Shown here: one piece after another, positions 25,798-34,671 of the stretch
Layout of the letters: every line of letters begins with the position of its first letter
Numbering within the stretch: position 1 is the stretch's first letter
Notes under the pieces: generated by a model
What the model was told of the DNA's origin: nothing
Databases searched by the model: none
The model's input: only the letters and a program-made list of their open reading frames with translations
Translations under genes and position numbers: made by a program
From: a bacterium
GTDB taxonomy: Bacteria; Armatimonadota; Fimbriimonadia; Fimbriimonadales; Fimbriimonadaceae
Reading direction: 5' to 3'
NCBI GenBank assembly: GCA_027485645.1
Contig: JAIXQR010000004.1
Location: 53,445-117,444, forward strand
DNA length: 64,000 bases

Positions 25798-26268
25798 ATG
25801 GATTGGCTAAAGAAGTTTCGTAAACCTTCCATTCCGCCGGAAATTAAGATCGTCGCTCGGTTTCAGGGGCGGATAGACGGGGAAGGTGTGCCGGTTGGGC
25901 TTGCCGTAACCGGCGATGCGAAGCCGGGTGAGGCGAACGAACTGTTGCCGCTCATTCGGCTGGATGACCAAACGACGCTCGCCGATCGACTGCGAGAAGA
26001 GTTCATCCCGGAACTGAACGCTTGGATTCAGGGCCAGGGCGACGACCCAATCCCGAGGGCCATCCTCCGCCTCCTCGCCGATTCATCCGCCCGGGGCGAG
26101 CGGCTGGCGGATCAAGAAGCCATCGTGTTCTTTTGGATCCCAGGCGTGCCACCGAAGGAGTTCTGTTACGGCCCCGCCATTCTTGCCGAAGTCATTAAAA
26201 CTCGCATCAAAATGTACTATGAGGAGCCGGGTACAGAACAGTACATGGTGGTCGAGTTCGAGCCATGA
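25798..26268 (+). CDS. Hypothetical protein, intact copy of a locally duplicated family
   Basis: A 156-residue acidic protein without signal or membrane segment. Phrases include WLKKFRKPSIPPEIKIVARF, RLREEFIPELNAWIQG, DSSARGERLADQEAIVFFW and YMVVEFEP. I do not recognise the family. A truncated relative lies at 29060-29372 with the same C-terminal half, showing that the family was duplicated locally and one copy decayed. The ATG at 25798 follows an AT-rich promoter-like stretch. Confidence 0.65.
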   Translation: MDWLKKFRKPSIPPEIKIVARFQGRIDGEGVPVGLAVTGDAKPGEANELLPLIRLDDQTTLADRLREEFIPELNAWIQGQGDDPIPRAILRLLADSSARGERLADQEAIVFFWIPGVPPKEFCYGPAILAEVIKTRIKMYYEEPGTEQYMVVEFEP

Positions 26269-26443
26269 CCGCCAATACTGTGTTGTCCCGTCAAAGGGCT
26301 GGAAGCAGATTGTCCGAAACAAGAAGCGTCTGGCTCTACTGAACCGGGAACCTAACTCACACTACAGCACACGCTTTGATCTAACTACTTAAGATGTATT
26401 TTGATGAGATCCGTGATCCAATCGATGCTTTCTGGTCAAAGCT

Positions 26444-28234
26444 TCATCGGGTGGAAGCTGGCCAAACCAGGAGTCCCTGCTTGTAAAGGTTTAACGGCGA
26501 GAATGCCACTTCAAGATCTTTAAGCGGATCCTTTTCGAGTACCACAAAGCTACCTTCATAGCCATCCGCAATCCTTCCGATTGCTCTATTGGGGAATATG
26601 GACTGTGGTGTCGTTGTCACGAGTGACTGGAACACTTCTCTGAGTGAGAACCCAATTTCCTTCCAAGCCAGTGCCTCTCGCTTCTGGGTTTCGAAAAAGA
26701 TGTCTGATCCAATAGCAAATCGAGCTCCTTTTGACTTTAGGATCGAGATGTTCTTTGCTTGAAGTTTTCTGGTGTTGGCAGTTTGTTCGACGCTAGCATA
26801 CTGACCTGTAATTCCAGCAGTGGGTTGAATGACCATCTCCTTCAAAGATGGCAAACTCCCGCCAAGGCGATATTTTGATGTTGCCTCATTAGCCAGTCCA
26901 TAACCAGGCATGTGGGCTAAGCCATCCACATGAGCACGACGGGCAATCAGAAAATCTTCTGCCGTATCGATATGTGCGTAAACGCGTAATCCCGACTGAT
27001 GAGCACGTTTCACCACGAGTTCCACGACCTCAGGCGCAAGTCCGATCGTTCCCGCAAGACCATCAAGATTCTGAGTTCGCTCTTCAGTGTTGATGATGAA
27101 TATCTTCGTAAGATCTGGGTCACTGGCCAAGTATCGTGGCCACACTCGCTCTAGGTCCTGCACATTTTCGACCAACCAGTATGAATCGCCGAGTTGAGTT
27201 CGCGGCCTACCCTTAATGGCATCACTGCGTTCCTTTGGTGATAGCTTTGAATCGAGAGGGTTTGCTAAGCTCTCATATAAGAACACGGGGTGACCCCAAC
27301 TGCTTGTTATGCCAGCATTTGCGAAAGCAACGTCGATTGAGTTGCTCTGGTTTACAATTTGATCAGACTCTCTGCGGCTACTTGTATGATTGCCCATAGA
27401 CTGTACATACAGCGTGCCTTGAGCTAAGTAGTCGGAGTTCATCTTTTTCGCAAGATATTCGCCATCAATATGGTGTGTATGGGCGTCACCGTATGCCGGG
27501 GCGATATATTTGCCCGCAAGATTCACTTCCTTCACTATCGTATTTGGTTTCCGTTGTGTGAAACGTCCATCCTCAACGAACCAATTTCCTGATTTAAATG
27601 CGTTCCCATTCCAGAACTGACCGCCGATAAGTGATAGAGTTGGCAGAGCCGGTAAGATGTAGACATCTCCATTATAACTTATGATGTTGACGTTCGCCTT
27701 GGGTCCAAGGTTGGTTGGTGCGGTTGACCGTACTTTACCGTTTCGAGAGAGAGCCTCAATTTTCGCGGTCACAGAAGCTGCATACCTGATCTCTCCGTTC
27801 GTGCTCCGTACATTGATGGTTCCAGAGACTCGGCCAATTGTGACTGCGGCATTGGATGTTGAAACATTGAGATGAGTTTTGGCGGGAACCGCTATCGTAA
27901 TTTCGTTAACGGGAGGTGAATAATCAAAAGCTCCAGGGTAATTCGAATTTGGTTTTCCTTGAGAAACAAAGGTTTCTCGAGTGTCGCAGGAGAGGGTGCC
28001 AGATTCCATCTTGCACGCTACCGATGATTCCTGCAACTTAGGCAGCTCATCTGCTCGTGTTAAGACTTTGACAACAAATTGACCATCTTTGCCAACTACA
28101 ATTCTTATTGATCCATTTGTTGCCTTTACGTTAAGTCGTGGGACCGTTGAGGAGACCTTGAAGGTCATCTCAGATCGCTTCGCAAAGGAAAGCGATGTTG
28201 GTGATTGTGCGAGTAGAAAAGCTGAGATAATCAT
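26444..28234 (-). CDS. DUF4097-like adhesin domain fused to amidohydrolase
   Basis: A 596-residue exported protein. After a short signal-like N terminus (IISAFLLAQ), residues about 30-195 form a repetitive beta domain of the DUF4097 type (VKATNGSIRIVV, STSNAAVTIG, VRSTNGEIRY, ISYNGDVYIL). Residues 200-596 form a metal-dependent amidohydrolase with DAHTH (His252, His254), YAHID (His421), LAHMPG (His441) and IGSDIFF (Asp511), like imidazolonepropionase- and prolidase-type exported hydrolases. This pairing of domains is unusual. The start overlaps the stop of the PadR gene by 4 bases, so the regulator and enzyme are translationally coupled. Confidence 0.82.
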   Translation of the reverse strand: MIISAFLLAQSPTSLSFAKRSEMTFKVSSTVPRLNVKATNGSIRIVVGKDGQFVVKVLTRADELPKLQESSVACKMESGTLSCDTRETFVSQGKPNSNYPGAFDYSPPVNEITIAVPAKTHLNVSTSNAAVTIGRVSGTINVRSTNGEIRYAASVTAKIEALSRNGKVRSTAPTNLGPKANVNIISYNGDVYILPALPTLSLIGGQFWNGNAFKSGNWFVEDGRFTQRKPNTIVKEVNLAGKYIAPAYGDAHTHHIDGEYLAKKMNSDYLAQGTLYVQSMGNHTSSRRESDQIVNQSNSIDVAFANAGITSSWGHPVFLYESLANPLDSKLSPKERSDAIKGRPRTQLGDSYWLVENVQDLERVWPRYLASDPDLTKIFIINTEERTQNLDGLAGTIGLAPEVVELVVKRAHQSGLRVYAHIDTAEDFLIARRAHVDGLAHMPGYGLANEATSKYRLGGSLPSLKEMVIQPTAGITGQYASVEQTANTRKLQAKNISILKSKGARFAIGSDIFFETQKREALAWKEIGFSLREVFQSLVTTTPQSIFPNRAIGRIADGYEGSFVVLEKDPLKDLEVAFSPLNLYKQGLLVWPASTR

Positions 28235-28863
28235 GGAGTTGTTGTTTCGTGTAGCGCGCTTATAGGATCGTAATTCCAAGTGTCGATTTCGTTTATGAGT
28301 TCCAGAGTCCAGGCTTCCTCGACTTTCATTCGTGCATGACCGTGGCGGATGCCCGCATATATCCAAGGGTCCGTTGTTCTTAGCTTGCGGAATTCGTCCA
28401 GCGAAGGGTCTTGCGAGTTAAGCGATGAGGCGTATGACTCTTCCAGCCATGCCAGTTGCTGCCGACGCTCAACTAGCAGGGCAAGCCGGTCTCGAAGCCT
28501 TTGCACCCGGATAGCGGGCGGCACAAGGTGGGCAAAAGCGAGGGCTAGATCAAGCTCCCTGCTTTCGAACTGAAGTGAACCAAGTCCCTCTTCAATCATC
28601 TTGCGACACGTTTCGACTCCAGTTTTGGTCAGTCGGTAAACCATCCGGCTTGGGCGATTGCTGACTTGCTCCGTTCGAATCGCCTCGATTTCCTTCTCCG
28701 CGCAAAAGCGACGCAGCGTGCTGTAAATGGATCCGATCGAGATTCCAGCCCAACGATGGATGGCCCACCTTTCCGCGATCGTTACCAATTCGTATCCGTG
28801 TCGCTCCTCTTGTGCGAGCAGTCCAAGCACAAATAACTTGCTCAATGAAAGGCCGTCAGTCAT
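28231..28863 (-). CDS. PadR family transcriptional regulator
   Basis: A 210-residue PadR-type repressor with an N-terminal winged helix (SLSKLFVLGLLAQEERHGYEL, GISIGSIYSTLRRFCAEKEI and the wing MVYRLTKTG) and a C-terminal helical dimerisation part (VQRLRDRLALLVERRQQL). PadR proteins repress neighbouring genes and release DNA on binding a small ligand. The ATG at 28863 is preferred over a TTG at 28878. It is the first gene of a two-gene operon with the amidohydrolase, and an inverted repeat directly upstream is a likely operator. Confidence 0.88.
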   Translation of the reverse strand: MTDGLSLSKLFVLGLLAQEERHGYELVTIAERWAIHRWAGISIGSIYSTLRRFCAEKEIEAIRTEQVSNRPSRMVYRLTKTGVETCRKMIEEGLGSLQFESRELDLALAFAHLVPPAIRVQRLRDRLALLVERRQQLAWLEESYASSLNSQDPSLDEFRKLRTTDPWIYAGIRHGHARMKVEEAWTLELINEIDTWNYDPISALHETTTP

Positions 28864-28874
28864 ATTAGTTGGTG

Positions 28875-28900
28875 TCAACTATACTGGACCATATAGTTGA
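28875..28900. promoter_or_regulatory. Candidate PadR operator
   Basis: An exact 9-bp inverted repeat, TCAACTATA and TATAGTTGA, is separated by 8 bases and lies 12 bp upstream of the PadR start codon. Size and position fit autorepression by PadR. Confidence 0.6.
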
Positions 28901-29059
28901 TGTCAAGTATATGTGGCATTTTTTGCGTCTGCCGGTGAAGAAATCGAGTTTTTGTTCCCGCCCTGCGGTCATCGCCGACTACAAGCCAAGGGACTGTCCA
29001 TGGCGTTTTGGGATTGAGTCCATATGGTCGCGGATTCTGGCCGCCGCCCCGACATCGTT

Positions 29060-29372
29060 CGGGAACTGGTGGGCAAGCACTCCGTCTCGCCGGAATTCAG
29101 ACTCGTTGTGCTTTCCAGGGAGAATCAGGATGGCCCGCCGCTAAGTCGCGATGATGCTCGTGCGTCTCGCTTCGCCTCTTATCCGACTCGGCCGCGCGGG
29201 GCGAGCGACTGGCAGACCAGGAAGCGATCGTTTACTTCTGGACCCCCGGCCGACCGCCGAAGGAAGTCCACGACGGCCCCGCCACCCTCGCCCGGGAGCT
29301 CGGAATTCGAATCGAACGTTTCTATTCCGAACCTGGCTGCGAGCAAAGCATGGTCGTGGATTTCGAACCCTG
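29060..29372 (+). pseudogene. Decayed paralogue of the 25798-26268 gene
   Basis: From 29170 the reading frame encodes RLLSDSAARGERLADQEAI and continues to VVDFEP and a TGA near 29372, closely matching the last 65 residues of the protein at 25798-26268. A TGA at 29152 blocks this frame upstream. Around 29090-29135 another frame shows SVSPEFRLVV, matching the SIPPEIKIVA region of the intact protein. About 60 central residues are missing and the frame is broken, so this is a deletion remnant, not a working gene. Confidence 0.7.
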
Positions 29373-29383
29373 AAGTCCCGAAC

Positions 29384-30697
29384 TCACCGATCAAAGTAGA
29401 GCGTCAACGGCCGGGGCAAGGCGTCTGCGCCGGTAGGAAGCTCGAACTCGCAAGCCCCGTCCACTTCCTTCCAAACCACCAGCGAATCGCTCCCAAGTAA
29501 CCGCAGCTCCTCTCCGAGCCCCGGTCGTAGAGACACAAGACGGTCAGCCGCCTCATCCACGAGAAACGCATAAACCCGATCGCCCTTTTGCGTAAACCGA
29601 ATCCCAGACTCAAAATAAGGCGCAATCGCCCGCGTCCCGTAGATCGCGTCGCCGTTGACCTTCATCCAAGCGCCAATCTCTTTCAGTCGCTCCACTGCCC
29701 CGGCCGGGAACTCGCCCTCAGGTGTTGGCCCAAAACCGATGAGGAAGTTTCCGCCCTTCGAGACAATCTCGATGAGCATCCGCAAGATCTCGCCGACCGG
29801 GCGGAAGGTTTCGGGCCCGGAATACTTCCAGCTCGTCCCCATGCAAAGGCAAGATTCCCACGGCTGATCGAGCGGCTCATCCGGAATCTGGTGCTCCGGC
29901 GTAATGAAGTCCTCAAACTCGTCGCCGACCGTCCGGTTCGCGACAATCAGCCCCGGCTGCAACTCTCGCGCCATGCCGATCATGCCGGCCATGTCCAGGT
30001 CCTCGCCGCGCTCCGCCTTCACCCAGCCCGCATCCAACCACAGCACATCGACCTTTCCGTAGCCCGTCATCAACTCCCGAATCTGCGCATGGGTGAACCG
30101 TACAAACTCATCCCAAAGCGGCGTTCCGACCGTGTTTGCTTGCCGTGTGACTACCGGCGCATCGGGCGACCAGTAGGCCGGCGAGTGCCAGTCGGCTTTC
30201 GAAAAATAGACCGAGACCCCAAGCCCGCGCTGCTGAAAAGCGTCGCAGAAGCCCTTGTAAACATCCACCGGAAAAGGGCTCTCCGGGCCGGTGATCTTGT
30301 AGGAAGTCTCCTGGGTGTCCCACATGCAGAATCCGTCGTGATGCTTCGCCGTCAGCGAGACGTAGCGAATCCCCGAGTCCGCCACCGCCGCCGCCCAAGA
30401 TTCCGGATCAAATTTAGCCGGATTGAACTGCCGATTGAGCGCCCAATAGTCCTCTTGAAACCGCGCAAGGTCTTTGCCCCGGCTCGTCCAGCACTCCATG
30501 TCGTCATTCCGCGCCCACTCGTCCCCCGGCGAAAGCGGCCAAGACTCGCAACAGTCCCAAAGCGCATAGGGACCCCAGTGCAGCAGCAACCCAAACTTCT
30601 GGTCCTGAAACCACTCCAGCCTCTCGCGCAGCCATTCCGGCTTTTCGTGGGCAAGGGAAGTCGAATGCGCGATGACGTCAAGTCGTTCTTCAGACAT
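29384..30697 (-). CDS. Alpha-L-fucosidase, GH29
   Basis: A 437-residue family 29 glycosidase that removes terminal alpha-L-fucose with retention. The nucleophile is predicted as Asp222 in VDVLWLDAGW. Other family features are KFGLLLHWGPYALW, AKHHDGFCMWDT (residues 117-128), DVYKGFCDAF and GGNFLIGFGPTPEG. A C-terminal beta domain follows from about residue 350. No signal peptide is seen, so the enzyme is probably cytoplasmic and acts on imported oligosaccharides. It ends 11 bp from the pseudogene stop, convergent to it. Confidence 0.95.
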   Translation of the reverse strand: MSEERLDVIAHSTSLAHEKPEWLRERLEWFQDQKFGLLLHWGPYALWDCCESWPLSPGDEWARNDDMECWTSRGKDLARFQEDYWALNRQFNPAKFDPESWAAAVADSGIRYVSLTAKHHDGFCMWDTQETSYKITGPESPFPVDVYKGFCDAFQQRGLGVSVYFSKADWHSPAYWSPDAPVVTRQANTVGTPLWDEFVRFTHAQIRELMTGYGKVDVLWLDAGWVKAERGEDLDMAGMIGMARELQPGLIVANRTVGDEFEDFITPEHQIPDEPLDQPWESCLCMGTSWKYSGPETFRPVGEILRMLIEIVSKGGNFLIGFGPTPEGEFPAGAVERLKEIGAWMKVNGDAIYGTRAIAPYFESGIRFTQKGDRVYAFLVDEAADRLVSLRPGLGEELRLLGSDSLVVWKEVDGACEFELPTGADALPRPLTLYFDR

Positions 30698-30953
30698 TGT
30701 TAACAGTGTAGCCAGCGCTTAGTTGGATATTGACAATCGGGTCGACGTCTCGCTGCATCAACGTTGGATTAAGCTTGACGTTCGCTACCTCCAAGGTCAG
30801 CAACACGATCATTACGTGTCCTGCGTTCGATCAAAAATCGATGTGTACAATTCACTGCTTCGAAACTATCGAGACTCCTTCTTATATCAGCGGCATGCAA
30901 GACAAGCGAGTGGCTGATTCTTGTGTTGAGTTGGGCGTAAACTCCTACATCAG

Positions 30954-31643
30954 ATGCGCGCCAGTAACTTTAGCCAAGCTGTTAAGTCTCAAATAGCTCT
31001 CCGGGTCAATTACATTTGTTCAAACCCATCCTGTAGGAAATCGACAGCTCAACCCAAAAGGAATTCGACCGGTAGCCTCAAACTTGCAGATGCCGCTCAC
31101 ATCACGGCGGCTTCCCCAGGAGGACCGAGGTACGACTCCTCTATCTCTGAGGCGGCTAGGTCCAGTGAAGGAAATGGGATTTGGCTGTGTACAGATTGTG
31201 CGAGGATGGTCGATCTGGATCCCGACTCATTCAAGGTTTCCCAACTGCTTGAGTGGAAACAAGAAGCCGAATCTTTGGCGAGTAAAGGCTTCGTCATAAC
31301 GAACAGGAGCAAATTTCGTCAAGCGGCAGAGAAAGTGTTGGCGAGCTTAAGGAATGCCGAATTGGAAGCCGGGATAAGTGGAATAGATGGTCCACTGGAA
31401 CAGCTCAGGATCGCATCAGCGGAGTTAGAAATCCCTCTTGCGGTCGAAATTGAAACAAAGAAACTTCTAAGCAAGAAACCGTGTAACAATGTTATAGCGA
31501 TCGAAGGGTCATGTCGTATCCGTTTTCCAGATGGCTCATGGACGGGTGGAAACGTGTTTGGTGTAACCGGTTCCGAAATACTTGCGGATTACAAAATGGT
31601 AGCTACGACTGCGTTAGAGCAGTGGATTATTGAACTCGGATAG
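30954..31643 (+). CDS. HNH-type nuclease-like protein
   Basis: A 229-residue protein with an N-terminal zinc-bound HNH-like module: CSNPSC (Cys22, Cys27), AHITAASPGGPRYD (His49), NGIWLCTDCARMVD (Asn74, Cys79, Cys82). This variant often occurs in phage-defence and mobile contexts. The C-terminal 120 residues, with helical repeats and GSCRIRFPDGSW, are unrecognised and could sense or bind a ligand. The gene and its upstream 250 bp are clearly more AT-rich than their surroundings, suggesting transfer. No good ribosome site precedes the ATG. Confidence 0.7.
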   Translation: MRASNFSQAVKSQIALRVNYICSNPSCRKSTAQPKRNSTGSLKLADAAHITAASPGGPRYDSSISEAARSSEGNGIWLCTDCARMVDLDPDSFKVSQLLEWKQEAESLASKGFVITNRSKFRQAAEKVLASLRNAELEAGISGIDGPLEQLRIASAELEIPLAVEIETKKLLSKKPCNNVIAIEGSCRIRFPDGSWTGGNVFGVTGSEILADYKMVATTALEQWIIELG

Positions 31644-31649
31644 AACTAC

Positions 31650-32147
31650 TTGTGTCTTCAGGTTTATGATAGAGACAGCGATCTGACCGAAGGGGAAGCC
31701 CTGGCTTGGGACTCGGCAATCGGCAGCATGTGGTCCCAGTTCAAGCCGGCGAAAACCGTAAAAGGCACCGAACACGGGGCCATTCAACAGCACATCTTCG
31801 ATCTCGCCGACCAGATGTTCGAAGGCGACCGCGCCAACCACCAAATGCTGTGCATGACGCCATACCGTTTTCACCGCCTCGCCCCAGAAATCGAGTCAGC
31901 CAAGCCCTATGACCGAATCTATTGGCCAACCCACGCAATGCTGGACACCCAACAGCTCGAAGCGCTCCAGCAAGACCTATTGGAATTTCAAAAGCGGCTG
32001 CCGAGTTATGAGATCGAATCGTCCGACGTCTTTGACTCTATCGAAGAGCGCCGACGCGAGTCCGAATTCGAGTCAACCGAGCTTCTCAACTACATCGGCC
32101 GACTGAAAGCCGCAAACGCCATGTGGTACGCCCGCATCGATTGTTAG
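31650..32147 (+). CDS. Hypothetical protein, possibly 5'-truncated
   Basis: A 165-residue frame without a recognised domain, mostly helical and charged (QQHIFDLADQMFEGDRANHQ, QLEALQQDLLEFQKRLPSYE). Upstream of the TTG at 31650 only two codons separate it from the in-frame stop of the HNH gene, so no normal start exists. An internal ATG lies near residue 27. Composition changes sharply from AT-rich to GC-rich at about 31680. The likely history is that the AT-rich HNH segment inserted at or replaced the original 5' end. Confidence 0.5.
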   Translation: MCLQVYDRDSDLTEGEALAWDSAIGSMWSQFKPAKTVKGTEHGAIQQHIFDLADQMFEGDRANHQMLCMTPYRFHRLAPEIESAKPYDRIYWPTHAMLDTQQLEALQQDLLEFQKRLPSYEIESSDVFDSIEERRRESEFESTELLNYIGRLKAANAMWYARIDC

Positions 32148-32176
32148 GTCCCCCGCTCCTCGGGTAACGTGCCCCC

Positions 32177-32821
32177 GTGGTTGAGCAGGACTTTGACAAT
32201 CCGCGAATTTGGGAAGAGCCGAAGCCGTTTCTGCGGGATTTCTATGTGCCCTTTTCGGTTTACGACGAGACTTTCCATACGCGAAAGCTCACCAAAGACC
32301 CAGCCCCGCTAGACCCTTGCTGCACCTCTTGCCGCGAGCCGGGCGACGTCGTTTCGCTCTGCGTTTACGTTCCCGACGAGAGCTACCTGCCCACCTGGGA
32401 GTTCATCCAGTCCAATCTCGAAGCGATCGAAAGCGCCCTTAAGGTCAAGCTCGCGGCAATCCATGCACGGTGCCTAGTCGGGCACTACGAAGAGAATCTC
32501 CCCGGCATGCCCGTCTGGCAAAAGCACTGGGAATTCATGCAGAGCCAACTCGGCGGCGAGCCGGCCGAGCAGCTGAATCGGTTCTTCAAACTCACCGGAA
32601 TCAGCATCGTACGCGGCGAGCCAGAAAACGAATGGATCGTGGGTTACAACTTCCAAACCGCCTGGGACATGGACCACGGAATCGAAATCATCATGTGGAA
32701 CGACAAGGTTCTGGCCGCGGGCGGAATGCTGGAACTCACCTCCACCGGCGGTTCCCCCATGGCCGGAGCCAAGGCCACGCAGGAATACGAGTTCGATCCG
32801 GGCGACTACCGCTTGCCATAG
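32177..32821 (+). CDS. Hypothetical protein, C-terminal DUF6985-like domain
   Basis: A 214-residue cytosolic protein beginning with GTG at 32177. The C-terminal third (NEWIVGYNFQTAWDMDHGIE, then a short strand and G-turn) resembles a small beta domain seen in DUF6985 and immunity-type proteins. A CCTSC motif near residue 49 could bind metal. No function can be assigned. It starts 30 bp after the previous gene and is 43 bp before the acetyltransferase, so these may be one transcript. Confidence 0.5.
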   Translation: MVEQDFDNPRIWEEPKPFLRDFYVPFSVYDETFHTRKLTKDPAPLDPCCTSCREPGDVVSLCVYVPDESYLPTWEFIQSNLEAIESALKVKLAAIHARCLVGHYEENLPGMPVWQKHWEFMQSQLGGEPAEQLNRFFKLTGISIVRGEPENEWIVGYNFQTAWDMDHGIEIIMWNDKVLAAGGMLELTSTGGSPMAGAKATQEYEFDPGDYRLP

Positions 32822-32863
32822 GGATGGCATCCGTGGTCCAATTGCAGTAGGCTCACTAACACA

Positions 32864-33568
32864 ATGGCGCAATTACGAGACCTCATCGAACCACTCCTGA
32901 AGCGCGATAGCCCGGTGGTGATTCATGGCGGGGTTCCGGCAGCCTACGACGAAACCGCCACCGACCTCGTGAACTTTGTGCTGGCGAAAAGGGCGAAGCA
33001 GGTGAACTATTTCCCCGCGTTCTCGGTGCCGTCCGACACCTTCGATGTTTCAACCGCCCCCATTCTAAACGGAGAAATTTCCCAAGCCGCCTTCGAAGTG
33101 CTCGGCGCAAAGGCGCGAACCCTGCATCCCACCCACTCCTGGATCGTCACCGGCCGAAGCGCCGCCATCATGATCCCTGGCAACCTCTACGCCATGACCC
33201 CCTCCGGCATGGGCTCTCCCATGCCAGAGATCACCAACTTCTCCAGCCTCGAATTCATCTTCGGCATGGACTTCATGCATTCCACCGTCATCGAAGCCGC
33301 CGAAGAAAACGCCCGCGTTCCTTATGCATTACAGGCATCCGATGTATCGCTAAAGGTCGTTACTGCCGATGGGAAAACAAAGGAGAGTCCGTTCAAACTG
33401 CGAAACCCGGACCTCATTGTCCGCCACCGAGACAAACTCCGCGACCTCTGGCTGCAAGAAGAAGCCTTGATCGAACTCGAGTGGGGCTGCCTCCTCCAAA
33501 CCCGCATCGCCCACGACCGTTTGATGCGCAAGCTGCAAGAAGATCCCGCGTGGCTGATCACGGAGTAG
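32864..33568 (+). CDS. AAC(3)-like acetyltransferase
   Basis: A 234-residue protein with the fold signs of the aminoglycoside 3-N-acetyltransferase/YokD family: an N-terminal LRDLIEPLLKRDSPVVIHGG, FSVPSDTFDV, GEISQAAFEVLGAKARTLHP and the conserved THSWIVTGRSA holding the family His. Known members are about 260-280 residues, so this one is short. Whether it acts on aminoglycosides or on another amine is unknown; many chromosomal relatives have no resistance role. Confidence 0.6.
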   Translation: MAQLRDLIEPLLKRDSPVVIHGGVPAAYDETATDLVNFVLAKRAKQVNYFPAFSVPSDTFDVSTAPILNGEISQAAFEVLGAKARTLHPTHSWIVTGRSAAIMIPGNLYAMTPSGMGSPMPEITNFSSLEFIFGMDFMHSTVIEAAEENARVPYALQASDVSLKVVTADGKTKESPFKLRNPDLIVRHRDKLRDLWLQEEALIELEWGCLLQTRIAHDRLMRKLQEDPAWLITE

Positions 33569-33690
33569 GGGATAGCGCAACAGTTGTTAAATGGTTCTAT
33601 CGATTGGAAAGGATCTGAGCCCAATCGATCGCCAGCAATGGGACGGAGCCGCCGACTGTTTACCGTGTCTCAGCCGGGGTCTTGATGTCT

Positions 33691-34671
33691 CTACTGGGTA
33701 GGTGTCAACAGCGGATCAATCCCGATCGACTTGGCAAAGGACTTCAGCTTCTTCGTAGTCACCCTAAGACTGCTGACCGTGTCCTCCAAAAGGATGTTTC
33801 CCTCCTGGTCGAATCGGCGATGATCCAATTCCAGAAAGACAAGGTTCTGGCTTTTGCCCTTACGGGGTCTTCTGCCGTTGTTGATGGTCCACTCCGGGAA
33901 CTCTCTTGCTTTCCAATACAAAGCATCAATCTCGGCTTGCGTAATATTTACACTCGGAACTATGCGGAGTGAGAGTTTCTCTTGCGAAACCTGTAAGTAG
34001 AGCTCGCCGAATTTGCACTCGGTCCATCCCCAGTAAGCAGCAAGAAATCCGCCGCTAGCATTCGAAACATAGCTCCAGCCACATTGATCAAGGGAAGCGG
34101 CAATCACCTCTAGGTACCGTTCCCACGCGTGGAAAGACCAGACCCGTCCGGATCGGTAGGACTCATAGTCCTGCTCAAGTATCTCCAGATGTTCCCAAAA
34201 CTGCGAAAGCACGGAGTCGGTAGCCTTGAGGGGGAGTAAATCGATCAGCTCGCGGCGAGTAAGCACAGAAAACCCCGCCCCTCTTACGCCCTCATAACCA
34301 GGTTGGATATAGGTCTGGAGGTAAATCGGAACCAGAGCGTGATTTGGAAACCGCGCGCTAGCCGCTGCTAAGTAACGTTTGAGCTGTCCCGAATGTTCGG
34401 CGGTGCCTACTTTGTCCTCAATCAGAATAGCGATCGACTCGTTGATCTCAACGATAACGTCAATCCGATCCAGTTGGCGGTAGACCCGGATGCTTGGGCT
34501 GTTTGGCAGATTCAGATTTCGCGTAGCTAGCAACGCACTCAGAAACCGCTTACCCGCATCGCGCAACTCTTCATCATCAACCGACGCGTCCGCGCAGCTA
34601 GCAAGCCAGCAGAAGAAGGCGTCCTGTGACAGCTCAGAAGTCGCGAACTGGAATAGGTTGGGTCTGGACAT
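33691..34671 (-). CDS. PD-(D/E)XK nuclease superfamily protein
   Basis: A 326-residue protein whose start, NLFQFATSELSQDAFFCWL, matches the PDDEXK_4 (PF14281) type. The predicted active site is Asp71 in RIDVIVEI, then Glu85-Asp86-Lys87 in ILIEDKVGT, followed by the helix HSGQLKRYLAAA. A C-terminal domain of about 120 residues is unassigned. Such proteins occur as solitary nucleases in defence islands. It lies 207 bp downstream of an HNH endonuclease on the same strand; the gap is AT-rich with a weak hairpin near 34796-34818. Confidence 0.8.
   Translation of the reverse strand: MSRPNLFQFATSELSQDAFFCWLASCADASVDDEELRDAGKRFLSALLATRNLNLPNSPSIRVYRQLDRIDVIVEINESIAILIEDKVGTAEHSGQLKRYLAAASARFPNHALVPIYLQTYIQPGYEGVRGAGFSVLTRRELIDLLPLKATDSVLSQFWEHLEILEQDYESYRSGRVWSFHAWERYLEVIAASLDQCGWSYVSNASGGFLAAYWGWTECKFGELYLQVSQEKLSLRIVPSVNITQAEIDALYWKAREFPEWTINNGRRPRKGKSQNLVFLELDHRRFDQEGNILLEDTVSSLRVTTKKLKSFAKSIGIDPLLTPTQ

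Noticed and set aside
29588..30703. 371-codon plus-strand open frame opposite the fucosidase
   Set aside because: It mirrors a clear GH29 gene and is Arg/Pro-rich without any motif; a codon-bias shadow.
31641..31652. Readthrough fusion of the HNH gene with the next frame
   Set aside because: The stop is a plain TAG without a recoding signal, and the two parts differ in base composition; insertion is simpler.
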